A stretch of 64,000 nt of DNA, taken from NCBI GenBank assembly GCA_947184155.2, contig CAMXCT020001480.1, forward strand, positions 212,001 to 276,000, given 5' to 3'. Under the pieces are notes generated by a model. The model ran no database searches. It worked only from the letters and a program-made list of their open reading frames with translations, and had not been told where the DNA came from. The position numbers and the translations under genes were made by a program. How positions within the stretch are numbered: position 1 is the stretch's first letter; every line of letters starts with the position of its first letter. Origin of the DNA: Cladocopium goreaui. Lineage: Eukaryota > Sar > Dinophyceae > Suessiales > Symbiodiniaceae. Positions 51,795-59,454 of this stretch are shown one piece after another.

Positions 51795-51835
51795 ACTGGT
51801 TGGTGGTTTCAAACATGAATTTTATTCTCCATAAT
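51795..51835. mobile_element. Family B left-end fragment
   Basis: CTGGTTGGTGGTTTCAAACA and TTTTATTCTCCATAATATC. Confidence 0.6.
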
Positions 51836-51860
51836 ATCTATAAATCTTATGAACATATAT

Positions 51861-51957
51861 CTGGGTAAATTATAACGACCTCACTGTTCTCCCTCACTGG
51901 AATCATGGTTAGTAAGGGGAATCATCCCAAAATGGCCACAAGATTCAGGTTAGTGGA
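51861..51957. repeat. Dispersed repeat, family E
   Basis: CTGGGTAAATTATAACGACC, CTCACTGTTCTCCCTCAC and AAGATTCAGGTTAGTG. Confidence 0.85.
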
Positions 51958-52078
51958 AAAAAAACCAAGATATATGAAAAAAACAATTTTTAGTGATGGT
52001 TTTTCTAGTGGTTAGTAACGGTTGGTAATGGTTGATGGAGAATGTGAAAAATGATCTATAAAACAAATGAACATGATT

Positions 52079-52402
52079 ACTGGCTGGTGGTTTGGAACAT
52101 GAATATTACCCTCTGGTAATGACTAACATAGCTATATTGAAAATGGCCATTTATAGTTGATTTGCCTATTCTGGTTGGTGGTTTGGAACATGACTTTGAT
52201 TTTTCTATAATATATGGGATTTATAGCCAACCATAGGGATATTTGATGGGATATATGATATATATATATATTATATATATAGAGCCTGGTTGGTGGTTTG
52301 GAACCATGGAATTTTATGACTGTCCATTCAGTTGGGAATGTCATCATCCCAACTGACGAACTCCATGATTTTTCAGAGGGGTAGACTGAAACCACCAACC
52401 AG
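52079..52402. mobile_element. Nested stack: B left end, A left half, B left half, complete B
   Basis: CTGGCTGGTGGTTTGGAACA (52079) stops at a family-A left half (TACCCTCTGGTAATGACTAA, 52107-52170). That stops at a family-B left half (52171-52285), which stops at a complete family-B copy (52286-52402, CTGGTTGGTGGTTTGGAACC to ACCACCAACCAG). The matching right halves of the outer copies were not found here. Confidence 0.75.
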
Positions 52403-52420
52403 ATGAACATGATGAATTTT

Positions 52421-52610
52421 CCCATATGCGATTCGCATGGTGTTGGAATATTTAGCTACAAAACTGGGTGATTTTGTGGTACCCTCTGGTAAACTAACAT
52501 AACTATGGAAAATCACCATTTTTAATGGGAAAACTCACTATAAATGGCCATTTTCAATAGCTATGTTAGTTTACCAGAGGGTAAATGTTGGTGTGCATAT
52601 TCCAGCATGG
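52421..52610. mobile_element. Inverted-repeat element, family G, split by a family A insertion
   Basis: CCCATATGCG, then GTTGGAATATTTAGCTACAA and ACTGGGTGATTTTGTGG; after the A element AATGTTGGTGTGCATATTCC. Confidence 0.8.
52480..52583. mobile_element. TIR element, family A, nested in family G
   Basis: TACCCTCTGGTAAACTAACA to TTAGTTTACCAGAGGGTA. The uninterrupted G copy at 53890 has one TA at the matching point (GGGTAAATGTTGG), giving an empty-site comparison for a TA duplication. Confidence 0.9.
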
Positions 52611-52796
52611 ATATCAGACAAACCGGATGATGATGAGTTTCTTTCATAAAGGCGTGCCCTCATTTGTAATTCTACACACAGACGCTGCGTGTTGCCCAGA
52701 CATTAACATTGAGGATGTCGTGTTGTCGAATATGATAGGAGAGGCTGCAGAAAAATACTGCATATACGCAGTGTTTTCTGCTTTAGGATTCAAAGG

Positions 52797-52885
52797 TTTC
52801 AGGATTTTGGTTTTGGGGTTTAGGGTTTAAGGTTTTAGGGTTTTAGGGTTTCAGGTTTTAGGGTTTTAGGGTTTAGTGTTTAGAG
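52797..52885. repeat. Interstitial telomere-like repeat
   Basis: About eight degenerate units of GGTTTTAGGGTTTAGG, close to the TTTAGGG telomere repeat known from dinoflagellates and plants. Confidence 0.7.
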
Positions 52886-53340
52886 TTCGTCGCTTGGGAA
52901 ATCTCAAGACACTGGCCCTATGCAGGTGTTTGAGTATGTTGAAGGATAATGCATAAACACCATTTGAACTTTCCGGGCAACACGCAGCGCCTGGCCGTAA
53001 TTCTACTGTAACTGTTCTGTTGATTAATTATGGGTTAATTAAGCGCACATTCTTTTGTTGATAAAGGGCAGTCGTAGAAACACAGGCTTTCATGTTCCTT
53101 TCAGCTATCAGATCTGCCTGGGGATTCTCGCTCTGGGATAACCGTTGTAGAACCATCCCAAAACATGGGGGAGATATCTGGATAAGCCAATTCGTGACAG
53201 GGTTGGGTGGTGCATGACATGTCCGAAACGAGGTTTAAGCTCAGAGACATCGGGATTTCTCCCCGATCTAAAAATGGTGCAGTCATTTCAGGATTTTTTT
53301 TTGCCATGGCGGTGATGGAGGTTGGTGCTGGAACAAAATC
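52886..53340. other. Non-coding stretch, nothing recognised
   Basis: No exon or repeat family matched. Confidence 0.35.
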
Positions 53341-53344
53341 ATCT

Positions 53345-53476
53345 ACCCCTTGGTAATTTACGTTACGTTTCGGTTTGTTCTTGAAATTTGACAAATATGA
53401 TCAAATATGTACCATGGATAAATCATCCAACTAAATCGGCAAGGTTCTTTCGTTATTTTAGATTTTCAGAGGGTAC
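53345..53476. mobile_element. Family A (degenerate)
   Basis: TACCCCTTGGTAATTTACGT to TTAGATTTTCAGAGGGTA. Confidence 0.5.
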
Positions 53477-53666
53477 TTAGATTAAATCTTTTCCGGCTTT
53501 GCAGTGCCAGGTTTACTGAGTGGAAGTCAGGCAAAACTGAGATGATGATGGTTTAGGCCACCTATGTCTATGTGTTTCCCAGCTATTTGGCTACGTGGAG
53601 GATCCAGTAACTCAGCATTCCAATTTATGGTTATCAAATAACGTGAAATTTTAGGAAAGATGATGT

Positions 53667-53754
53667 CTGGTTGTTTTTTCCGTAAATATTGTTGGGAATA
53701 ATCATCCCAACTGACTTTCATATTTTTCAGAGGGGTAGGTCAACCACCAACCAG
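53667..53754. mobile_element. TIR element, family B
   Basis: CTGGTTGTTTTTTCCGTAAA (internal deletion at left), ATCCCAACTGACTTTCATAT, TTTTCAGAGGGG and ACCACCAACCAG. Confidence 0.8.
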
Positions 53755-53889
53755 ATGTCCTTTTCGAAAAAACCATGAGAATTTGCTACGTAGCTATGAG
53801 TAGCCACTGTGTTTTTAGCAATCAGATCACCAGACGCCAAGGACAAATTCCTCCAGACTATGCTTTGTATTTGGTGTCTTGGCAATGAT

Positions 53890-53980
53890 CCATATGCTCC
53901 ATGGTGCTGGTACTGGGTGATTTTGTTCGGGTAAATGTTGGTGTGTTGGTGTGCATATTCCAGCACCATGGAGCATATGG
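53890..53980. mobile_element. Inverted-repeat element, family G, intact
   Basis: CCATATGCTCCATGGTGCTG to CAGCACCATGGAGCATATGG, exact 20-base arms. Confidence 0.9.
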
Positions 53981-54063
53981 GTGACGAAAAAAAACGGCGA
54001 AATACGTGTCAGCAGCAGTTCTCCCTGATCTGCTGTGAGGATTCTGGGATTCATCGTGCATCT

Positions 54064-54163
54064 CTGGTTGGTGGTTTGGAACATTTTTTTATTTTCCATA
54101 TGTTGGGAATATTAATCCCAACTGAGTTTCATATTTTTCAGAGGGGTTGAAACCACCAACCAG
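54064..54163. mobile_element. TIR element, family B
   Basis: CTGGTTGGTGGTTTGGAACA, ATCCCAACTGAGTTTCATAT, TTTTCAGAGGGGTTGAAACC and ACCAACCAG. Confidence 0.9.
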
Positions 54164-54171
54164 CTAAGATA

Positions 54172-54257
54172 TCTATAATATATGGGATGTCACCCTTCCC
54201 ATTGACGAGCTCCATCATTTTTCAAGATGGTTAAAACATGTTAAAACCACCAACCAG
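54172..54257. mobile_element. Family B right part
   Basis: GGGATGTCACCCTTCCCATT, CATTTTTCAAGATGGTTAAA and CCACCAACCAG. Confidence 0.7.
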
Positions 54258-54392
54258 ATCTTGTTTTGCCATGTTGTGCCGGAAAAATGTTGGCCCTCAC
54301 CAACTTGTTGCGACTGCCTGGCACTTCTCCAAGGAGTCAGGTTCCTCTACAAAACCACAAAAAAAAAACAAGTGGTGTTGAGATGTTCGAAC

Positions 54393-54513
54393 TACCCTGT
54401 GGTTATGACTAACATAGCCATGGAAAATTGGAAAATGGCCCATTGAAATAGATGGTTTACCTATTAAAAATGATTATTTTCCATTGCTCTATGTTAGTCA
54501 TAACCAGAGGGTA
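54393..54513. mobile_element. TIR element, family A, TTATGAC variant
   Basis: TACCCTGTGGTTATGACTAA to GTCATAACCAGAGGGTA. Confidence 0.85.
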
Positions 54514-54711
54514 GATTTTTTCATGAGAAAATGTTGCCAGTTTCCTCCATGAGACATGGCCCAATGGCCCATCCTCCGAAATCGGCAAGCAATGCCATAC
54601 CTCCATTTGGACCATACAAATCCATGGCTTCCATGCCCCTTCTTGATTGAAATAAAACTTTGTGTGTTCATGTGTAGATAGTGATATAAGTTATATATAT
54701 ATACGTATAAT

Positions 54712-54916
54712 TATACCGTAACGACATTTATTTAAATATGTGGCGGGCGGGCCAGACCGCGAGGCCCCGGAGGTAGTAGGAAATACCAGTTTGTATATTT
54801 AACTGTAGTTACCGCATGTTTAAATGAATTGGATTCCATATATGTTTAAATGGCCGGGTGGGCCAAGGAAACCCTTCCCGGAGGTAGTCTAAAATACCTG
54901 TTCGTATATTCAAAAG
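54712..54916. repeat. Dispersed repeat, family J
   Basis: GGCGGGCGGGCCAGACCGCG, GAGGTAGTAGGAAATACCAG and TAGTCTAAAATACCTGTTCG; direct copy of 22551-22769. Confidence 0.85.
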
Positions 54917-54943
54917 TCCTTACCAAATTAATAGACACATTAT

Positions 54944-55050
54944 CTGGTTGGTGGTTTGGAACATGAATTTTATTTTCCATATATTGGGAATGTCATAACC
55001 CCAACAGACAAACTCATATTTTTCAGAGGGGTAGGTCAACCACCAACCAG
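54944..55050. mobile_element. TIR element, family B
   Basis: CTGGTTGGTGGTTTGGAACA, AACCCCAACAGACAAACTCA, TTTTTCAGAGGGG and ACCACCAACCAG. Confidence 0.9.
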
Positions 55051-55470
55051 TTATATATCCCATTCTGACCATGGTTTCTTCAGCTTGGACGGCTATGGAT
55101 CAGCTCACTACGGGTTTTCTGCTGTTCAGCTATCAGTTCATAGCTGGTTCTGAAATGGATGTTCCCCCATTCATCTGGAAAACGATAGGTTTTGACCATG
55201 TTTGGCCCATAATCACGTGCAAACATATAACATATAAAAGGCATGGTTTTCTGTCATTCGTTAATGATGTCAACCGGGAATGAATACAGGGCTGTGAAAT
55301 AAACGGTGGATACCATTTTAGTAGCAGTATATCACTGTGTGGGTGCGCCTGAAATATAGGGTATACCGCATACCCCTCAATTATAGCCCTTTGAAGAGGA
55401 AAAATATGATCAATCATCGGATTTTTGAACTTTTCCACGCCTTCCCCCCTAAATCTTCAGACAATCCCAT
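55051..55470. other. Non-coding stretch, nothing recognised
   Basis: Overlapping short frames on both strands; no splice context. Confidence 0.35.
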
Positions 55471-55474
55471 TTTT

Positions 55475-55619
55475 AATGGGAACTTCAGGATCTTAAAATG
55501 GTGGTATTATACCATATAAGGCCATATTTTGTAGGGATATCCCCTTACATAGCCCTGAAAAATAGGCCTTATATATGTTAGGTACCTCCAATCAATCGGT
55601 TCCTGTTGCATGGCCATTG
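55475..55619. mobile_element. Inverted-repeat element, family D, reverse orientation
   Basis: TTCAGGATCTTAAAATGGTG, CCCCTTACATAGCCCTGAAA and TTAGGTACCTCCAATCAATC. Confidence 0.8.
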
Positions 55620-55655
55620 GAATGCTTTATTTCATGGAAAATCCCATCTATAAAT

Positions 55656-55753
55656 CTGGGTAAATTATAACGACCTCACTGTTCTCCCTCATTGGAATCA
55701 TGGTTAATAAGGGAAATCATCCCCAAATGGCCGCAAGATTCAGGTTAGTGAAC
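55656..55753. repeat. Dispersed repeat, family E
   Basis: CTGGGTAAATTATAACGACC to AAGATTCAGGTTAGTGAAC; the closest relative of 51861. Confidence 0.85.
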
Positions 55754-55770
55754 TATTATAATTTTGCCAG

Positions 55771-55815
55771 ATAAATGGATGATTTGGGGCTACCCCCATG
55801 AGTTAGGAAACCTCC
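55771..55815. mobile_element. Family I right-end fragment
   Basis: GGGGCTACCCCCATGAGTTA and GGAAACCTCC. Confidence 0.5.
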
Positions 55816-55874
55816 AATTTGGGATGGTCAAAACTGATGAATCCAGGTTCAACGTTGTTGGGTCGCCCATTTTC

Positions 55875-55950
55875 TAAGGTGCCCTTCTTACCGCGCACGC
55901 CCACAGGCGCGTTGCGCCGTGGGGCTTCCGGGATTTTTTCGAATTCGGTG
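55875..55950 (+). CDS. Weak exon candidate
   Basis: CG-rich island reading PRTPTGALRRGASGIFSNS before GTGATTCC. The opposite strand is also open, so the strand is unsure. Confidence 0.2.
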
Positions 55951-56133
55951 ATTCCTGTGCTGAAATGGAATTTTGGCGTTCCCAAAAAGGATTCCCCAGG
56001 TATAACTGGGTGGAATGAATCGGAAGAAAATCATGTAAGATGAACCATATATATATACATAATATTAACCATATAATCAACCATTAATTATTAACCATAT
56101 TCTCAAATATATATATATATATTAACCATCAAT

Positions 56134-56273
56134 CTGGGTAAATTACAACGACCGAAGCCTGTTCTCCCGAAGCCTGGAATCACGGTTTTTATAGAGGAAT
56201 CATCCCAATAAAGGGAGGGAGGGCCCATTGCGAAGGGAAGGGTCCGGTGGCCGTCAATTTCAGGTTGGCGAAC
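56134..56273. repeat. Dispersed repeat, family E, with insertion
   Basis: CTGGGTAAATTACAACGACC, ATCATCCCAATAAAGGGAGG and TTCAGGTTGGCGAAC; GGGAGGGAGGGCCCATTG is extra compared with other copies. Confidence 0.75.
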
Positions 56274-56302
56274 TATTAATTAATAGAAGGACATATTAAT
56301 AC

Positions 56303-56423
56303 CTGGTTGGTGGTTTGGAACATGAATTTTATTTTTCCATATAATATATATATATTGGGAATGTCATCATCCCAACTGACGTTAACTCCATGATTTTTCA
56401 GAGGGGCTTAAACCAACAACCAG
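56303..56423. mobile_element. TIR element, family B, TA expansion
   Basis: CTGGTTGGTGGTTTGGAACA, ATCCCAACTGACGTTAACTC, TTTTCAGAGGGG and ACCAACAACCAG. Confidence 0.85.
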
Positions 56424-56669
56424 AATATAACCTAGATTAATAGATCATTTGATGATTAAATCTAATAGATTTTTCCAGGACATTTATCTAGTAGAAATTT
56501 ACTAAATGCCTAGATTAACAGATTATTAATAGATCCTCGGGGGATCATAGGGATGTGACTTGTGAGCAGATCCTCATCGTGGTGATCAGCTAGCAGTATC
56601 ATGAGGAATCCCTAGGGGCCGGTTGTGCACTATGTAGCATGAAATTACTAGATTTACTAGTGATATATT

Positions 56670-56788
56670 TACCCTCTGGTAAGCTAACATAGCTATGGAA
56701 AAATATGGAAACTGACCATCTTTTCAATGGGTAAATCAACTATTTCACTGGGCCGTTTTAGATAGCTATGTTAAATTACCAGAGGGTA
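56670..56788. mobile_element. TIR element, family A
   Basis: TACCCTCTGGTAAGCTAACA to GTTAAATTACCAGAGGGTA. Confidence 0.85.
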
Positions 56789-57059
56789 TATAGAATGGGG
56801 ATTACTAGATTTCTAGGATTTCTATAAATATAGAAATATAGTGATATCACTAGATTCACTATTGTCACTAGATAAATTTATATTTATAGTATATTTCTAT
56901 ATTGTCACTAGATTCACTAGTCGCTTTGAATCGTTTTTCAGCGGCCATTTGAGCGAATCCCTTGTCAGCCACGGTATCTCCAAGAAACATCGAGTCTACC
57001 CTACTGCCAGTGGGTAGATGTCCCACTCACTTACAGTTTGTTTGTTGTTGGATCGGAAT

Positions 57060-57100
57060 ATATAAGTTTTATATCTATATATATATATATATATGATTTT
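57060..57100. promoter_or_regulatory. TA run upstream of the retroelement ORFs
   Basis: TATAAGTTTTATATCTATAT and about 10 TA units. It could serve as a TATA-like element of the retroelement leader, or may only be a microsatellite. Confidence 0.2.
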
Positions 57101-57138
57101 CCGACCCCGGATTTAAAGACTCACTTAAGCTTTTCTGT

Positions 57139-57156
57139 GTAGCATTTCGGTTTAAG
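57139..57156 (+). other. Possible spliced-leader relic before the first ATG
   Basis: GTAGCATTTCGGTTTAAG resembles the 3' part of the dinoflagellate spliced leader (GTAGCCATTTTGGCTCAAG) with one gap and three transitions, and lies four bases before the ORF1 ATG. Could be chance. Confidence 0.3.
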
Positions 57157-57159
57157 TTA

Positions 57160-58041
57160 ATGTCAGAGGTTCCCTGTCACAACTGCGGTGGAAAGTGGCT
57201 GGCGACTGGTGGAAATCTCTGTGGGGTGTGCCGGAGTGTGGATAGACTTGCTTCCATTATCAGAAGCAATCAGACCCCACCTGAGCGCTACGAGGCAGTG
57301 CTCTTGAAATTGCGGGTGTGGATATCTGATATACTGGACCTTGGTGAGGTCGCACGGGGGGTAGTGCCAGACCCCTCCTTTGCCCGCCGGGCCAAGGGTG
57401 GACCACAACCACCTCCTCCACCTCCAGAGGGTGGAGCACCACCAGGAGCCACTCCCAAGGCGTCTGCCTTAGCGCCGCCACCGCCACCACCACCAGCCGT
57501 GCCAGGGACTGGTGGTAGAACTTCTGAGCCGGAAAGAAAAGAAGGTGAGCCTGCCGCCTCGTCCTCAAGTCGCCCAACAAAGGAGAAGAAGAAGGACCGC
57601 AAAGACAAAAGTCGCCGTCGCTCCAAGAGCCCTAGCCACCGAGATCGGAAACGGGACAGGCGCTCAAGGAGCCGCCGTCGCCCAAAGTCAAGGAGCCCTT
57701 TGCCGCGGTTGGCAAGTCCCGTCCGTCCACAAGGAGTGAAGAGTGAGGACGAGAGGAGTGAAGATCCTGCAAAGCTGCGTGCAAGGAAAGCCGCCCCTGT
57801 GTCACCCCAAAGGTCTCCTCCTCGGGGCCGCTGTGATCGAGTGGCACTGCCGAGGTTTGCTGAAGGACGCAACTGGTCGGGCCCTATTCGTGCTAGGCCA
57901 CGCCAGCCACCCCCCGGGTGTGGCAAGCACTTCAACAAGAACAAAGGCGTCACAAAGAGGAAGAAGCGGGCTGAGTTCAAGGCAAGGACTCGCAGATTCA
58001 ATCAAGGGGCTGATCGCTGGAGGAGAACACGGCAGGGGTAG
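57160..58041 (+). CDS. Retroelement ORF1, zinc-knuckle and SR-rich protein
   Basis: 293 aa from the ATG at 57160 to TAG at 58039. The N-terminus has CHNCGG (residues 6-11) and CGVC (about 25-28), a four-Cys zinc-ribbon-like pair. A helix (about 33-65, ERYEAVLLKLRVWISDILDL) follows, then poly-Pro stretches (about 85-125), an Arg/Ser-rich domain (about 145-195, RRSKSPSHRDRKRDRRSRSR) and a basic tail. Likely a nucleic-acid-binding Gag-like protein; function inferred. The stop is immediately followed by the next ATG (TAGATG). Confidence 0.75.
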   Translation: MSEVPCHNCGGKWLATGGNLCGVCRSVDRLASIIRSNQTPPERYEAVLLKLRVWISDILDLGEVARGVVPDPSFARRAKGGPQPPPPPPEGGAPPGATPKASALAPPPPPPPAVPGTGGRTSEPERKEGEPAASSSSRPTKEKKKDRKDKSRRRSKSPSHRDRKRDRRSRSRRRPKSRSPLPRLASPVRPQGVKSEDERSEDPAKLRARKAAPVSPQRSPPRGRCDRVALPRFAEGRNWSGPIRARPRQPPPGCGKHFNKNKGVTKRKKRAEFKARTRRFNQGADRWRRTRQG

Positions 58042-59454
58042 ATGCCCCCGAAACTTCGTAGGCCTGCTGCTGCCCTGGCTCGGGGTAGACGGGCTCCTGG
58101 GTTGCGCCGTCCCGCAAAGGCGGTGGATCCGGGGCTGGGTGATTTGGCCGAGGAGATTCTAACGGCTGACCTCACCCTGGAACAGTGCAAAGGATTGCAG
58201 GACATTGAGGTTATTGCTGGGTCGTATTGGGACGCCCCGGCAACAGCTGCCCTTCGGGTTCAGGACGTAGGCCTGAAAGGCGGTGAGGTAGTGCTGCAAT
58301 GTCAGGTGTTAGGTACCCAGAACGAAAGCCTTCTCCGGGATGCTTCAAACCGGGACGGGAGGGTGATCAAGGTTCACCTGTGCCCTCGGGAGTGCCCTGG
58401 CTCTCCTCACGCCGAAGGTTATCTCCACGTGACCAAGTTCAGACGTCTAGGTGCAGAGAGGCTGCCTTGGATGAGCAACATGGTTCCAGAAGCCCCAGAA
58501 GGACCGCGCCGAGACGAGCTTGCCGATCTTCGAGCCGACTTCGAGCGCAGAGTGGGCGATCCAGGCCAAGGGCGCGTGGATCTGGGAGAGAGGTCTCCTG
58601 GCAGAGAGAGAGAAGAGAGGCAGGTCAAGAAGAGGAGCCGTGGGCGAAAGAAAAAGAAAGACAAGTTGAAGGTCGACGGAAGGAAGGATCTCAAACTCCT
58701 TTTTCAGGATACGGGAGTAGACCCAGATCCAGTTGTGCGGCGACGCTTCAAGCGCCGCGCCACGAAGTTGTCACGGCGGAAAGGAAAGGATGTCAGCAAC
58801 AGTTCTTCGTCGGCAACCACGAGTACCAGCACACTGGGTCAAGAGGACGCAGGGATCTTTGGAGGAGTGGGGAAAGTGCAGAGGATAGGACGAAAGCTCC
58901 CAGGTGTGCTTACCTTGGGGGCTCTCGAAGAAGCCTCCGAGGCGCTCATCACGCAAGAGGGGGGGCTCTTCGAGACGGGGGCGGCGGCTCTCCACCCCTA
59001 TTCCTGCGCTATTACCGGATGCAACTAGCATCTCGGATGTCCCCTGCAATGGGGCGCGAAGCTCACGCTCTGTCCCAAATCCTGGACAGCCTCCTGAGAG
59101 GCCGTGTGGCCGAGGGGATGGACATTGGCGCACAGCGTCTCAAGAGCCTAGAAATGATGGCTCAAGGCGCCCACTGGACAGTGAGCCAGCAACAAGAGCT
59201 TCTGCCCCGAGAAGGAGCGAGCATGTCCACCACTACCGAGTTCCAGCTGGCGTCGCGCCAGGCGCGGGAAGAAGGCAAAGCGAAGCTGGATGCCACTCGC
59301 CCCTACGGCGCCAGGGGGGTCGAGCTCAGGGAAAGGAGAGGAGTGGACCAAGGGGTCCGGGAAGAAAGGGGGAGGCAAATACAAGGGGCAGAAGGGCGAC
59401 GGAAAGAAGAGCGAGCAGGACAAGGGCGACGCCAAGAAGGCGAAGGCAGGATGA
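58042..59454 (+). CDS. Retroelement ORF2, gag-like, with two frame breaks
   Basis: Begins at the ATG directly after the ORF1 TAG. The first frame is intact to TAA/TAG-type termination at 59026-59028 (328 aa): an ordered part (LTLEQCKGLQDIEVIAGSYW) and a Lys/Arg-rich part (KKRSRGRKKKKDKLKVDGRK). The downstream helical region RYYRMQLASRMSPAMGREAH and QRLKSLEMMAQGAHWTVSQQ lies in another frame from about 58985. Beyond a G6 run at 59314-59319 the first frame resumes with a Gly/Lys tail (GKGEEWTKGSGKKGGGKYKG) ending at TGA 59452-59454. The two breaks compensate each other. Either sequence errors or decay; the protein as read is broken. Confidence 0.65.

Noticed and set aside
57288-58001. 237-aa minus-strand frame opposite ORF1
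   Set aside because: Antisense shadow of a GC-rich, low-complexity coding region, with no motif.
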